34,876 nucleotides of DNA from Desulfobacteraceae bacterium (GTDB lineage: Bacteria; Desulfobacterota; Desulfobacteria; Desulfobacterales; Desulfosalsimonadaceae), in NCBI GenBank assembly GCA_027858815.1, contig JAQIBZ010000266.1:1-34876 (forward strand). Direction: 5' to 3'. This document shows, one piece after another, positions 7,658-14,945 of this stretch. Below the pieces are notes generated by a model, which saw only the letters and a list, made by a program, of their open reading frames with translations, made no database searches and had not been told where the DNA came from. How positions within the stretch are numbered: position 1 is the stretch's first letter; every line of letters begins with the position of its first letter. Made by a program: the position numbers and the translations under genes.

Positions 7658-9346
7658 TCAGCTTGAGTAAACTGATTCAATTTCTTCAAAAGAGGTCAGG
7701 CCCTGGAGTACTTTTTTAATTCCGTCATATTTTTTGCTCTGGAATCCAAGCTTTTTGCTATGAATTTTAATTTCATCAGGGGTTGCATTACCGCAGATCA
7801 TTTTTCTGATGTCATCATTGATGACCAATAAACCTATGATACCAATATGCCCGAGATATCCTGTATTGCGGCAATACGGGCAGCCAACAGCGCGCCAGGC
7901 AAATACTTTCGGGGCACCGTCGAAAATAAAAAGATCATGTATTTGCTGAAAAGACAGCTGATATTTTTCTTTGCAATGATCACACAGTCTTCGGACATTC
8001 TGGTGATTGATGATGGATGTGATCTCAGAACCGATTCTCAGTCTGGTGAGGTATATGGCTTCAAATACATCGGGAGCACTAATCCCGGCAATAACAAACT
8101 GTCCGTTTTCAGCTGTCTTTTTAATATCATCGATAATATCCGGGTCTTTAATGTTCTGAACATAGATGACATCCGGATGGAGATTCAGGCAGGATGTGAG
8201 TACTTCTGAACGGGTGAAATTCGCTTTTGGATTGATCTGGTACTGGTCTATTTCATTTAGCAGCCAAGTGGGTGAATCTTCTACTGTCATTATTTTTTTT
8301 GTATGTGTGGAACGAATTTTATTAATGATAGAATATGCAAGGCTGCTGTAGTCCGTTTGAGATGGACCGGAGATAAGCATGATGCCTTTTAAGGTATTTA
8401 TCTGATGTTCAAGCTGCTGCATTTGCTTAGCAGGGATAAATTGTTCAGAAATTTCTGGTATTTTTTGTAATGCCTGCCGATCCATTAGTTTTAGAAAAAT
8501 TTTTTCTCCGAATTCCGTGTGCAGCATTAAAAACTGGATATCAAATTTTTTCCCCGGTGTCGGGAAGATAATCCGGCTGTATTGTGCATCCTTATCATTG
8601 CTGTCTGTAATCTTTGCCAGGGCTTTTAGATTTTTTAACAGTTGATGATATACGTTTTTTTCAATCTGTAATCTTTCATAAAATTTACCGTTTATGATAA
8701 AACAGATTCTGGCAATGTGTTCTTCCGGGTCAATCTGGATTTCGCTGGAGTATTCTGTAATTCCCAAAAGAATCAGGCAAACGTGGAGCTGGTTGATGGA
8801 TTCTTTGCCTGCGATTTCTTCAAATGTTTTTTCACTGATGGGGTTGTCGGCATCAAAAACCTTGCTGGTGGTTATTTTCGTGAAAAATTCATATAATGTA
8901 GTATTGGTCTGGTATTCGTTTTCTATTGCCCATTCAATATCCTGGGGTAATGCAAACACAAGGTTTACCGGTCCCTTGAGGATGCTTTCGATTTGTTTTT
9001 TTAAGGCAATATTATCCGGGATCGGGGTTGCAACAGTAACCGTATCGCCCATTTGATAAATGGGTATCGCATAATTCTGCCTGGCAAATCGTTCCGGCAT
9101 TTTACGAATGATGTTTGATTGAAACAGGGATTTTTCTAGATCAACATGAGCAATACTAATGGAGTCACACCAGAGCTGGCATAGCTGCCTTTTGGTGCCG
9201 ATACCGCTCTGGATCAGTGTTGCTAAAACATCTAAGGCATTGCCGTCCAGTTCATAGAGCAGATCCGAAACAAAGCCGTCAGGAATGATCTGTTTTTCTT
9301 TTAAGATCTTAAAGAAAAGAGGATTTTCAATTTTTGGCGCTTTCAT
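7658..9346 (-). CDS. GspE/PilB-like protein with degenerate ATPase motifs
   Basis: The 562-residue protein has the fold order of type II secretion/type IV pilus assembly ATPases: an MshEN-like N-terminal domain (about 10-145; YAIPIYQMGDTVTVATP), an N2-like middle region (about 180-295; LHTEFGEKIFLKLMDR) and a C-terminal ATPase-like region. The catalytic motifs are lost. Walker A is ISGPSQTDYSS instead of GPTGSGKT. Walker B is HPDVIYVQNIKD, lacking the GE glutamate. The His box is GQFVIAGISAP instead of GHxxxSTLHT. The Asp-box core MTVED and the zinc-type tetracysteine (CDHC, CPYC) remain. It is intact in frame, so it looks like a pseudo-ATPase with a regulatory or scaffolding role rather than a decayed gene. 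Neighbours are a CheY-like protein, a 54-aa protein and a REC-kinase, with no pilin or secretin genes nearby. Confidence 0.85.
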   Translation of the reverse strand: MKAPKIENPLFFKILKEKQIIPDGFVSDLLYELDGNALDVLATLIQSGIGTKRQLCQLWCDSISIAHVDLEKSLFQSNIIRKMPERFARQNYAIPIYQMGDTVTVATPIPDNIALKKQIESILKGPVNLVFALPQDIEWAIENEYQTNTTLYEFFTKITTSKVFDADNPISEKTFEEIAGKESINQLHVCLILLGITEYSSEIQIDPEEHIARICFIINGKFYERLQIEKNVYHQLLKNLKALAKITDSNDKDAQYSRIIFPTPGKKFDIQFLMLHTEFGEKIFLKLMDRQALQKIPEISEQFIPAKQMQQLEHQINTLKGIMLISGPSQTDYSSLAYSIINKIRSTHTKKIMTVEDSPTWLLNEIDQYQINPKANFTRSEVLTSCLNLHPDVIYVQNIKDPDIIDDIKKTAENGQFVIAGISAPDVFEAIYLTRLRIGSEITSIINHQNVRRLCDHCKEKYQLSFQQIHDLFIFDGAPKVFAWRAVGCPYCRNTGYLGHIGIIGLLVINDDIRKMICGNATPDEIKIHSKKLGFQSKKYDGIKKVLQGLTSFEEIESVYSS

Positions 9347-9368
9347 CGTCCTAATGTTAAATCCTGTG

Positions 9369-9533
9369 TCAGTTATTCTTTTTTTTCTTTGCCTTCAGAT
9401 TTGACAGCATCATTTCAGTGATGATTTCCTGAGGAATATTTTTTTCCTGGCTTACATCCTTTTTTTGTTCGAGTAGATCATCCTCAATTTCATTGAGCAT
9501 ATCAGACAAATTATATTTTTCTTTGAGCTGCAT
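9369..9533 (-). CDS. Small hydrophilic protein between CheY-like and GspE-like genes
   Basis: The 54-residue product is highly charged, predicted helical, and ends in a lysine-rich tail (NLKAKKKKNN). I do not recognise a family. The ORF track starts it at 9572, overlapping the CheY-like gene by 37 bases; the ATG at 9533 is preferred because AAGGCG lies about eight bases ahead and it begins two bases after the CheY-like stop. The GspE-like gene starts 22 bases downstream. Tight spacing on both sides supports a real operon member. It could be an adaptor linking the regulator to the pseudo-ATPase, which is speculation. Confidence 0.55.
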   Translation of the reverse strand: MQLKEKYNLSDMLNEIEDDLLEQKKDVSQEKNIPQEIITEMMLSNLKAKKKKNN

Positions 9534-9535
9534 TG

Positions 9536-9937
9536 TCAGTTCGCCTTGAGAGATTCCCGGTAAGCTCGCCACGTTTTTTTGATGACATCACACATCTCGT
9601 CTAACGGCAGATCTTTCCGAATAAAACCCGAAGCCCCGAGTTCCATGCAGTCTTCCACCGTCTCTTTGTCGGTAAGAGATGTCAGCATGAGGATGCAAGC
9701 ATTCGGAAATCTTTTTTTAATCTCAGCCAGCGCCTCTTTCCCTGATTTTAACGGCATATTGATGTCCAGAAGCAGCATGTGGGGTTTTAATGTGCAGAAT
9801 AAAGAAACCGCTTCTTTGCCGTTGCCGGCTTCGCCAACAATTTCGCAATTCATTGTTTTTATAACGGTTGTGATGAGTCGTCGGACATGGTCTTCATCAT
9901 CAACGACCATGACCCGCATTTTTTTTTTCGGTTTCAT
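9536..9937 (-). CDS. CheY-like single-domain response regulator
   Basis: The 133-residue protein is a lone receiver domain with the acidic pair DDED (13-16), phospho-acceptor Asp58 in LLLDINMPLKSG, the switch Thr/Ser in MLTSLTD, and the conserved lysine in FIRKDLPLDEM. There is no DNA-binding or enzymatic output domain. The ending KTWRAY is typical of CheY-like proteins that act by protein-protein contact. It is the first gene of a minus-strand cluster that continues with a 54-aa protein (2-base gap), the GspE-like pseudo-ATPase and the REC-kinase. The start is either Met1 (9937) or Met7 (9919); neither has a clear ribosome-binding site. Confidence 0.9.
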   Translation of the reverse strand: MKPKKKMRVMVVDDEDHVRRLITTVIKTMNCEIVGEAGNGKEAVSLFCTLKPHMLLLDINMPLKSGKEALAEIKKRFPNACILMLTSLTDKETVEDCMELGASGFIRKDLPLDEMCDVIKKTWRAYRESLKAN

Positions 9938-10299
9938 TTGAATTGGCTTTTATAGATATCTGATGAAATTTTTATCACCGGTAATATTGTATTATACTAT
10001 ATGTTCTTATCCAAGGAATTTATTTAATATAACTTAACCAGCCAATCATTGCAACTGATTATCTCCGCCTCAGATAATAATATATGCTTAAATAGTCTCT
10101 CGAAAACCCTGAATCCAGGCTGTCATTACGAGAAGTGAGGAACGAACGACGAAGTAATCCCCAGGCATTTATGGGATTGTTTTGGTCGTGCCTCCCGCGC
10201 AATGACAGAAAAATTGTCGTTGCGCGGGCTTTCCGTTCAACGACTAAATAGAATAATTAATTATCGTTAATTTGTAAAATAATTAGATTGGATTAATCG
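9938..10299. other. Intergenic region without recognised gene; contains REP-like palindrome
   Basis: About 360 bases separate the CheY-like gene and the htpG terminator. The first 180 bases are AT-rich and show no gene; they should contain the promoter of the minus-strand signalling cluster, but I cannot pick convincing -35/-10 boxes. The rest is the palindromic element listed at 10120-10244. Confidence 0.5.
10120..10244. repeat. REP-like palindromic element (CTGTCATT...AATGACAG)
   Basis: CTGTCATTACGAG (10120) to AATGACAG (10208) forms an imperfect inverted repeat, with inner arms ending GTAATCCC and GGGATTG. The arms resemble the widespread TGTCATTGCGAG-type bacterial intergenic repeat (recalled, not searched). 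A second hairpin, GTCGTTG/CAACGAC (10216-10244), abuts it. No coding capacity. Confidence 0.6.
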
Positions 10300-10340
10300 A
10301 AAAAAATGCCCGGAAGGCTTATCGTAAAACCGTCCGGGCA
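10300..10340 (-). terminator. Intrinsic terminator of htpG
   Basis: On the minus strand TGCCCGGA (10340-10333) pairs with TCCGGGCA (10314-10307), and the stem is followed by a run of T (complement of 10300-10306). It lies 22 bases past the htpG stop. Confidence 0.9.
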
Positions 10341-10362
10341 AGTAATCATCTGAAAAATATTT

Positions 10363-12288
10363 TTATAATGCTTTGGCCATCACTTCGCCAATAAGTTTGC
10401 TGAACCGGGCCGGGTTTTCAATTTTCCCGCCTTCTCCGACAATTGCCAGATCATACAACAAGTTGCTGTAGTCTTTTAATGAAGCATCATCATTGTTTTT
10501 TTCATAAATCGACTGAATTTTTCCCATTACCGGATGGCTGATATTCAGTTCAAGAATTCGTTTTGAATCCGGCATGGACTGCCCGGACGCTTTAAGCAGT
10601 TTTTCCATGTAGGAACTCATATCATAAGCATCTCCGGAAAGGCAGGAGACAGAATCCTTTAAATGAGACGAAGGTTTGACTTCTTTGATTTTATCGTCAA
10701 GTTCGGATTTGATTTTTTCAAACAAAGAGGAAAATGTCTCTTTTTTCTCATCATCTACTTTATCAAGACCCAGGTCGCCTTTTTCCGCACTTTTGAATTT
10801 CTTTTTTTCAAATTCAGGCAATGACTGAATAACAAACTCATCCACCGGATCGGTCATCAGAAGCACTTCAATATCTTTATCCTTGAGGGTTTCTAAGTGC
10901 GGGCTATTGAGAATGGCGGCAAGGTTGTCCCCGGTTAAGTAATAGATGTCTTCCTGATCCGGTTTCATATTGTTAACATAGTCCTGTAGAGAAACCCATT
11001 TACCGTCTGATTTTGTTGTTTTGTAACGGGCAAGCTTTGCAATTTTGTCACGGTTGCCCCAGTCAGAGTGGATACCTTCTTTGATGACGGCACCTAATTC
11101 AGTATAGAATTTGTCATATTCCTCGGTATCCATTTGATCCAGAGCATCAAGAATCTTTTTGACCAGATTTTTGTGAATATTTCGAACCAGCGCATCTTGC
11201 TGAAGAATTTCACGGCTGATATTGAGGTTTAAATCCGGAGCATCGACAACGCCTTTGATAAATCGCAGATATTCAGGAATCAGTTCCTTGCAGTCATCCA
11301 TGATAAAAACACGTCTGCAGTAAAGTTGAACCCCGTGTTTTCTTTCCGGCGTGAACAGATCCATGGGAGCCTGAGAAGGAATGTATATTAACGCGCTGTA
11401 CTCAGTCAGGCCTTCGAGTTTTAAATGGAGCTGGGTCAGCGGGGGATTCCAGTCATGGCTGATGTGCGTGTAAAAATCTTTGTATTCTTCTTCCGTCACA
11501 TCTTTTTTATCTCTGCTCCAGATGGCCTTCATCGAATTTAAGGTCTCTTCTTTAACAACCGTTCCCGTTTTAATGGGTTTGCTGTCTTTATCCAGAACCT
11601 GTTTGCCTTCAGCATCGGTTTCAAACTCGTCATGTTCCACATCCATGACAATGGCGTAGCTGACAAAATCTGAATGTTTTTTTACAATGCTGCGAATGGT
11701 CCAGTTCTCTGTAAAGTCCTGTTCATCTTTTTCCACCGGTTTTAACGATAATATGATATCTGTTCCTCGCCCGTCTTTGGTAACCGGTTCAATGGTATAT
11801 GATCCGTCTCCGGTTGATTCCCATTGTGTCGCGGTCTCTTCCCCGGCAGCCCGTGTGATGATGCTGATCTTATCCGCAACAATAAATGCGCTGTAAAACC
11901 CGACACCAAACTGGCCGATGAGTTCAGGCGTTAACGTGTTCTTATCGTTGGACTTTTCTATTGCCTTCATAAATTCGGCAGTGCCGCTTCGGGCAATAGT
12001 GCCGATATTATCAACCACTTCATCATAGGTCATACCCATACCGTTATCGGATATGGTCAGGGTTTTATTTTCCTTATCCGGTGTGATTTTTATTTTAAAA
12101 TCCGTATCGTTTCTCAGGATTTTGCTGTCGGTCTGGGCCTGAAAGCTGAGTCGGTCAATGGCGTCCGAGGCATTTGAAATTAATTCTCTTAAGAAAATTT
12201 CCTTGTTTGAATACAAGGAATTAATAATCAAATGCATGAACTGCTTTACTTCGGTTTTAAATTCATGGGTTTGTTTTGTACGTTCCAT
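10363..12288 (-). CDS. htpG: Hsp90-family molecular chaperone HtpG
   Basis: The protein (641 residues from the chosen start) shows the three-domain Hsp90 layout. The N-terminal GHKL ATPase domain (about 1-225) has ELISNASDAIDR, DNGMGM, IGQFGVGFYSAF and the GTD motif. The middle domain includes YCRRVFIMDDCKELIPEYL and NISREILQQ. The C-terminal dimerisation domain ends the protein. Length is close to E. coli HtpG (624). I use the ATG at 12288 rather than the track's 12315 because GAAGGAG lies five bases upstream. It acts as an ATP-dependent dimeric chaperone in the cytoplasm. It stands as a single transcription unit with its own terminator and a sigma-32-like promoter (12357-12384), consistent with heat-shock control. 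Confidence 0.97.
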   Translation of the reverse strand: MERTKQTHEFKTEVKQFMHLIINSLYSNKEIFLRELISNASDAIDRLSFQAQTDSKILRNDTDFKIKITPDKENKTLTISDNGMGMTYDEVVDNIGTIARSGTAEFMKAIEKSNDKNTLTPELIGQFGVGFYSAFIVADKISIITRAAGEETATQWESTGDGSYTIEPVTKDGRGTDIILSLKPVEKDEQDFTENWTIRSIVKKHSDFVSYAIVMDVEHDEFETDAEGKQVLDKDSKPIKTGTVVKEETLNSMKAIWSRDKKDVTEEEYKDFYTHISHDWNPPLTQLHLKLEGLTEYSALIYIPSQAPMDLFTPERKHGVQLYCRRVFIMDDCKELIPEYLRFIKGVVDAPDLNLNISREILQQDALVRNIHKNLVKKILDALDQMDTEEYDKFYTELGAVIKEGIHSDWGNRDKIAKLARYKTTKSDGKWVSLQDYVNNMKPDQEDIYYLTGDNLAAILNSPHLETLKDKDIEVLLMTDPVDEFVIQSLPEFEKKKFKSAEKGDLGLDKVDDEKKETFSSLFEKIKSELDDKIKEVKPSSHLKDSVSCLSGDAYDMSSYMEKLLKASGQSMPDSKRILELNISHPVMGKIQSIYEKNNDDASLKDYSNLLYDLAIVGEGGKIENPARFSKLIGEVMAKAL

Positions 12289-12590
12289 TTCGACTCCTTC
12301 AATGTCTATGTTCAAAATTGTGTAAATTATGACAGATTGGTGATTGATTTTTTATAAAATGGGTGCGATTTTTTATTTGTCAAGCCCCTCTGCTGATTCT
12401 GTGCGGGTAAATAGCTTGTTAAAAGCCTGGTATGGTTTGAAAATAATTTTGAATTGTCTTTTTTAAAAGGCTGCCAGGTGCTAAGATTTATGCCTGAACT
12501 TTGCAAGATTCAGGTATAATGTTTTTTTTCAGGTTCTGTGAATCTGATTTTTTATAGGGTTTTCATTGGGGCAAACAATGGTCTTCATTC
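12289..12590. other. Divergent intergenic region between htpG and the rhomboid gene
   Basis: This 302-base spacer holds the htpG promoter (minus) and presumably the rhomboid promoter (plus). On the plus side a TATAAT (12515-12520) follows a CCTGAA-N10-TTCAGG dyad (12493-12514). A second dyad, TCAGGTTC-TGT-GAATCTGA (about 12530-12548), lies just downstream. These could be operator sites, but no regulator is identified. No gene is visible. Confidence 0.4.
12357..12384 (-). promoter_or_regulatory. Sigma-32-like heat-shock promoter of htpG
   Basis: On the minus strand CTTGAC (12384-12379), 14 bases, then ACCCATTT (12364-12357) match the heat-shock consensus CTTGAA-N13-15-CCCCATNT well. It would start the transcript about 60 bases before the htpG ATG. 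TTGACA with ATTTTA at 17 bases could also serve sigma-70. Confidence 0.5.
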
Positions 12591-13460
12591 ATGTATATTC
12601 TTTTTGAAAATTTAACACAAAAACAGACAAACATATGTGTTTTGGTTCTTACCTCATCCGGCGTGCTTCACCGGATCACTAAAAATAAAAAGAGTTGGGA
12701 TGTCTGGGTGGATGAATCCCATTATGATCGGGCGCTTGTGTCGATGGAACTTTATTTTAAAGAGAACAGGACGGTTCGCCTGGATTTTGATGAAGACAAT
12801 GTTGAGCTCACAAGGGATATGGTGATTTCAGGGTTTATCATATCCATTATGTTATTGTTATGCTATATACTGGTTCAAAATGCCGGTGACACAAAAGAGG
12901 TCGTCAACCGATTCGGTGCTTCGGCAGTCAAGATCCTTGACGGAGAGTATTACCGATCGGTAACAGCGTTAATGCTTCACAAAGATGAAGTTCATCTTGC
13001 CGGAAATATGACCGGCCTTTTTATTTTCGGAACCGCTTTATGCTCGGTAACCGGCTGGGGGGTTGGATGGTTGATGATCCTTTTTAGCGGGATTGCCGGA
13101 AATCTTGTGAATGCATACATGTATGAAAGTGCCCATGTTTCAATCGGCGCGTCTACTGCGGTGTTCGGAGCGATCGGAATATTGGCCGGTTACCAGGGAT
13201 TTAAAAATAAACGAACACCCGGAAAAATGAAAACAGTCTGGGTGCCAATGGCGTGCGGATTAGCGCTTTTGGGACTGCTTGGTTCCGGTGCAGGTGATAT
13301 TAAAGTCGATATCATGGCGCATCTATTCGGTTTTTTTTGCGGGGCTTTGATTGGGGGGATATACGGCCTTTTTATTAAAAATCCATTGGCTAAAATTTTT
13401 CAATGGCTGTCTGTGGCCAGTATGGTGGCGATCGTGTTTTTTTCGTGGTCAGCCGGATAA
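12591..13460 (+). CDS. Rhomboid-family intramembrane serine protease
   Basis: The 289-residue protein has a soluble N-terminal region of about 80 residues and then six or seven hydrophobic segments. Rhomboid hallmarks are present: HLAGNMTGLFIFG (the HxxxN element of TM2), VSIGASTAVFGAIG with the catalytic serine in GAST, and DIMAHLFGFFCG with the catalytic histidine. It would cleave transmembrane helices of substrate proteins in the inner membrane; the substrate is unknown. The N-terminal ~80 residues (WDVWVDESHYDRA) resemble the soluble extension seen in some delta-proteobacterial rhomboids. The start codon lacks a clear ribosome-binding site. The HD-domain gene follows after 47 bases. Confidence 0.92.
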   Translation: MYILFENLTQKQTNICVLVLTSSGVLHRITKNKKSWDVWVDESHYDRALVSMELYFKENRTVRLDFDEDNVELTRDMVISGFIISIMLLLCYILVQNAGDTKEVVNRFGASAVKILDGEYYRSVTALMLHKDEVHLAGNMTGLFIFGTALCSVTGWGVGWLMILFSGIAGNLVNAYMYESAHVSIGASTAVFGAIGILAGYQGFKNKRTPGKMKTVWVPMACGLALLGLLGSGAGDIKVDIMAHLFGFFCGALIGGIYGLFIKNPLAKIFQWLSVASMVAIVFFSWSAG

Positions 13461-13507
13461 TTTTATATCATCAACGTTGAAGGTGTTTTTAAGAGTAAGG
13501 ATTGCGG

Positions 13508-14059
13508 ATGAAAAATATTGCAGCATTGCTGTTTGAGGCAAATATATTAAAAGATATTCCCCGGTCAGGGTATCATTTTTTAGGCGCTGGAAAAGAGTCT
13601 GTGGCGGAACATTCATTCAGTGCCACGTTTATTGCGTATGTGATGTCTATGATGACACCGGAGATCGATTCACTCCGCCTGATATCCATGTGCCTGATTC
13701 ATGATTTACCGGAAGCCAGAATCGGGGATCAGAATTATGTGCAGAAAAAATACGTGACGGTTGATGAGGAAAAAGCAGTTGCAGATGCCACCCGGCACCT
13801 TCCGTTTGGTCAATCCATGGCAGACCTGATAACAGAATTTAATGAACAAAAGACGCATGAATCCAAAATGGCATATGATGCGGATCAACTTTCATTTATT
13901 CTGAATTTAAAATCCATTGCCGACATCGGGCATAAAAGTCCGGATCAATGGCTCCCCGTGGTGCAGCAGCGTCTGAAAACAGATATCGGAAAGCGGCTGG
14001 CAGAAGAAATCATGGCAACAACATGGGATGCGTGGTGGATGGACGGATATACAGAATGA
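13508..14059 (+). CDS. HD-domain phosphohydrolase (YfbR/HDDC2-like)
   Basis: The 183-residue protein carries the HD metal-binding signature: His35 in VAEHSFSA, His65-Asp66 in LIHDLPEARIGD, and an Asp in AYDADQLSF (about residue 121). The order and spacing match small HD hydrolases such as E. coli YfbR (5'-deoxynucleotidase) and HDDC2. It would hydrolyse a phosphate ester, possibly deoxynucleoside 5'-monophosphates, in the cytoplasm; the exact substrate is inferred. The ATG at 13508 is chosen over the TTG at 13502 because AGAGTAAGGA ends about eight bases ahead. It follows the rhomboid gene closely and may share its transcript. Confidence 0.85.
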   Translation: MKNIAALLFEANILKDIPRSGYHFLGAGKESVAEHSFSATFIAYVMSMMTPEIDSLRLISMCLIHDLPEARIGDQNYVQKKYVTVDEEKAVADATRHLPFGQSMADLITEFNEQKTHESKMAYDADQLSFILNLKSIADIGHKSPDQWLPVVQQRLKTDIGKRLAEEIMATTWDAWWMDGYTE

Positions 14060-14141
14060 TGGCTTTGTTAAAAGCTTTAAGGAATATCCGGTCCATAAAT
14101 TATATTGATTTTTGGGCAAAATAACTATAAACGACTATCTT

Positions 14142-14167
14142 TTTTCAGATTTATTCACATCTGAAAA
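14142..14167 (+). other. Intergenic hairpin
   Basis: TTTTCAGAT (14142-14150) and ATCTGAAAA (14159-14167) form a nine-pair stem with an eight-base loop. No T-run follows on the plus strand, so it is only a possible weak terminator after the HD gene. Confidence 0.35.
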
Positions 14168-14217
14168 TATACTGGGACCATTAACAATCCATAAAAAATA
14201 GTTAGAGTATTTTAATT

Positions 14218-14901
14218 ATGCGACTTGACTTAAAAACGTTTGCAGCAGCTTTAAGCATCACTTCTGACACTGCTGAACGATGGATTCGCCAGGGCAGAAT
14301 TCCGGTTCGTATTAAGGAAAACCAGTGTGTTTTCAGTCTCTCGTCTATACAGAAATGGGCGAATGCCAATAATCTGACATATATCCCGCCGGGTGCTGAG
14401 ATTCAGCCGGCTCTGGAAGGTCAGGTTGATAATTTACGCGTGGCAATGGCGCGTGGCGGGGTTTACTATGATATTAAAGGAGACTCTGCTGTAGAAGTCA
14501 TAAGGGCAGGGGTGAAATGTATCACCTGTTTTGACACGCAAGGGCAGAAAGAAACCTTGCATGAGAGCCTGTTGGCAAGGGAAGAATTGATGTCCACGGG
14601 TATTGGCAAAGGTGTGGCAATCCCCCATCCTCGAACACCTCTGGATTACGGAGAAATCCCGGCTTTTATTACAACCTGTTTTCTTAAAAATCCTGTTGAC
14701 TATAAAGCGGTTGATCATCAGCCGGTCTCTGTTTTATTTCTTCTTATCTGTCCCTCCTCAAAAAGTCATCTCCAGTTGTTGGCAAGGCTTTCTTTTTGTC
14801 TGAGGGATGAAGCATTTATAGAATTTTTAAACCAACCGCCGGATCATACGGTTTTTTTAAAGAAAATCAAAGAACTGGATCATCGGTTTGACGCACCTTA
14901 A
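14218..14901 (+). CDS. HTH-EIIA(fructose/PtsN)-type fusion protein
   Basis: The 227-residue protein starts with a helix-turn-helix segment of the MerR/excisionase kind (1-50; AALSITSDTAERWIRQGRIP), followed after a linker by a PTS EIIA domain of the fructose/nitrogen class (about 78-222). The phospho-acceptor is His137 in GIGKGVAIPHPR. EIIA domains take phosphate from HPr/NPr. No EIIB or EIIC domain is present, so a regulatory role is more likely than sugar uptake, and the HTH suggests DNA or partner binding. A ClC chloride protein starts 44 bases downstream and a universal stress protein after that, which points to regulation of ion transport or stress. The start has only a weak ribosome-binding site. 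Confidence 0.85.
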   Translation: MRLDLKTFAAALSITSDTAERWIRQGRIPVRIKENQCVFSLSSIQKWANANNLTYIPPGAEIQPALEGQVDNLRVAMARGGVYYDIKGDSAVEVIRAGVKCITCFDTQGQKETLHESLLAREELMSTGIGKGVAIPHPRTPLDYGEIPAFITTCFLKNPVDYKAVDHQPVSVLFLLICPSSKSHLQLLARLSFCLRDEAFIEFLNQPPDHTVFLKKIKELDHRFDAP

Positions 14902-14945
14902 AGGATTTAACCGATTCGGATGATGAATCTTTTGAAGTTTATATC

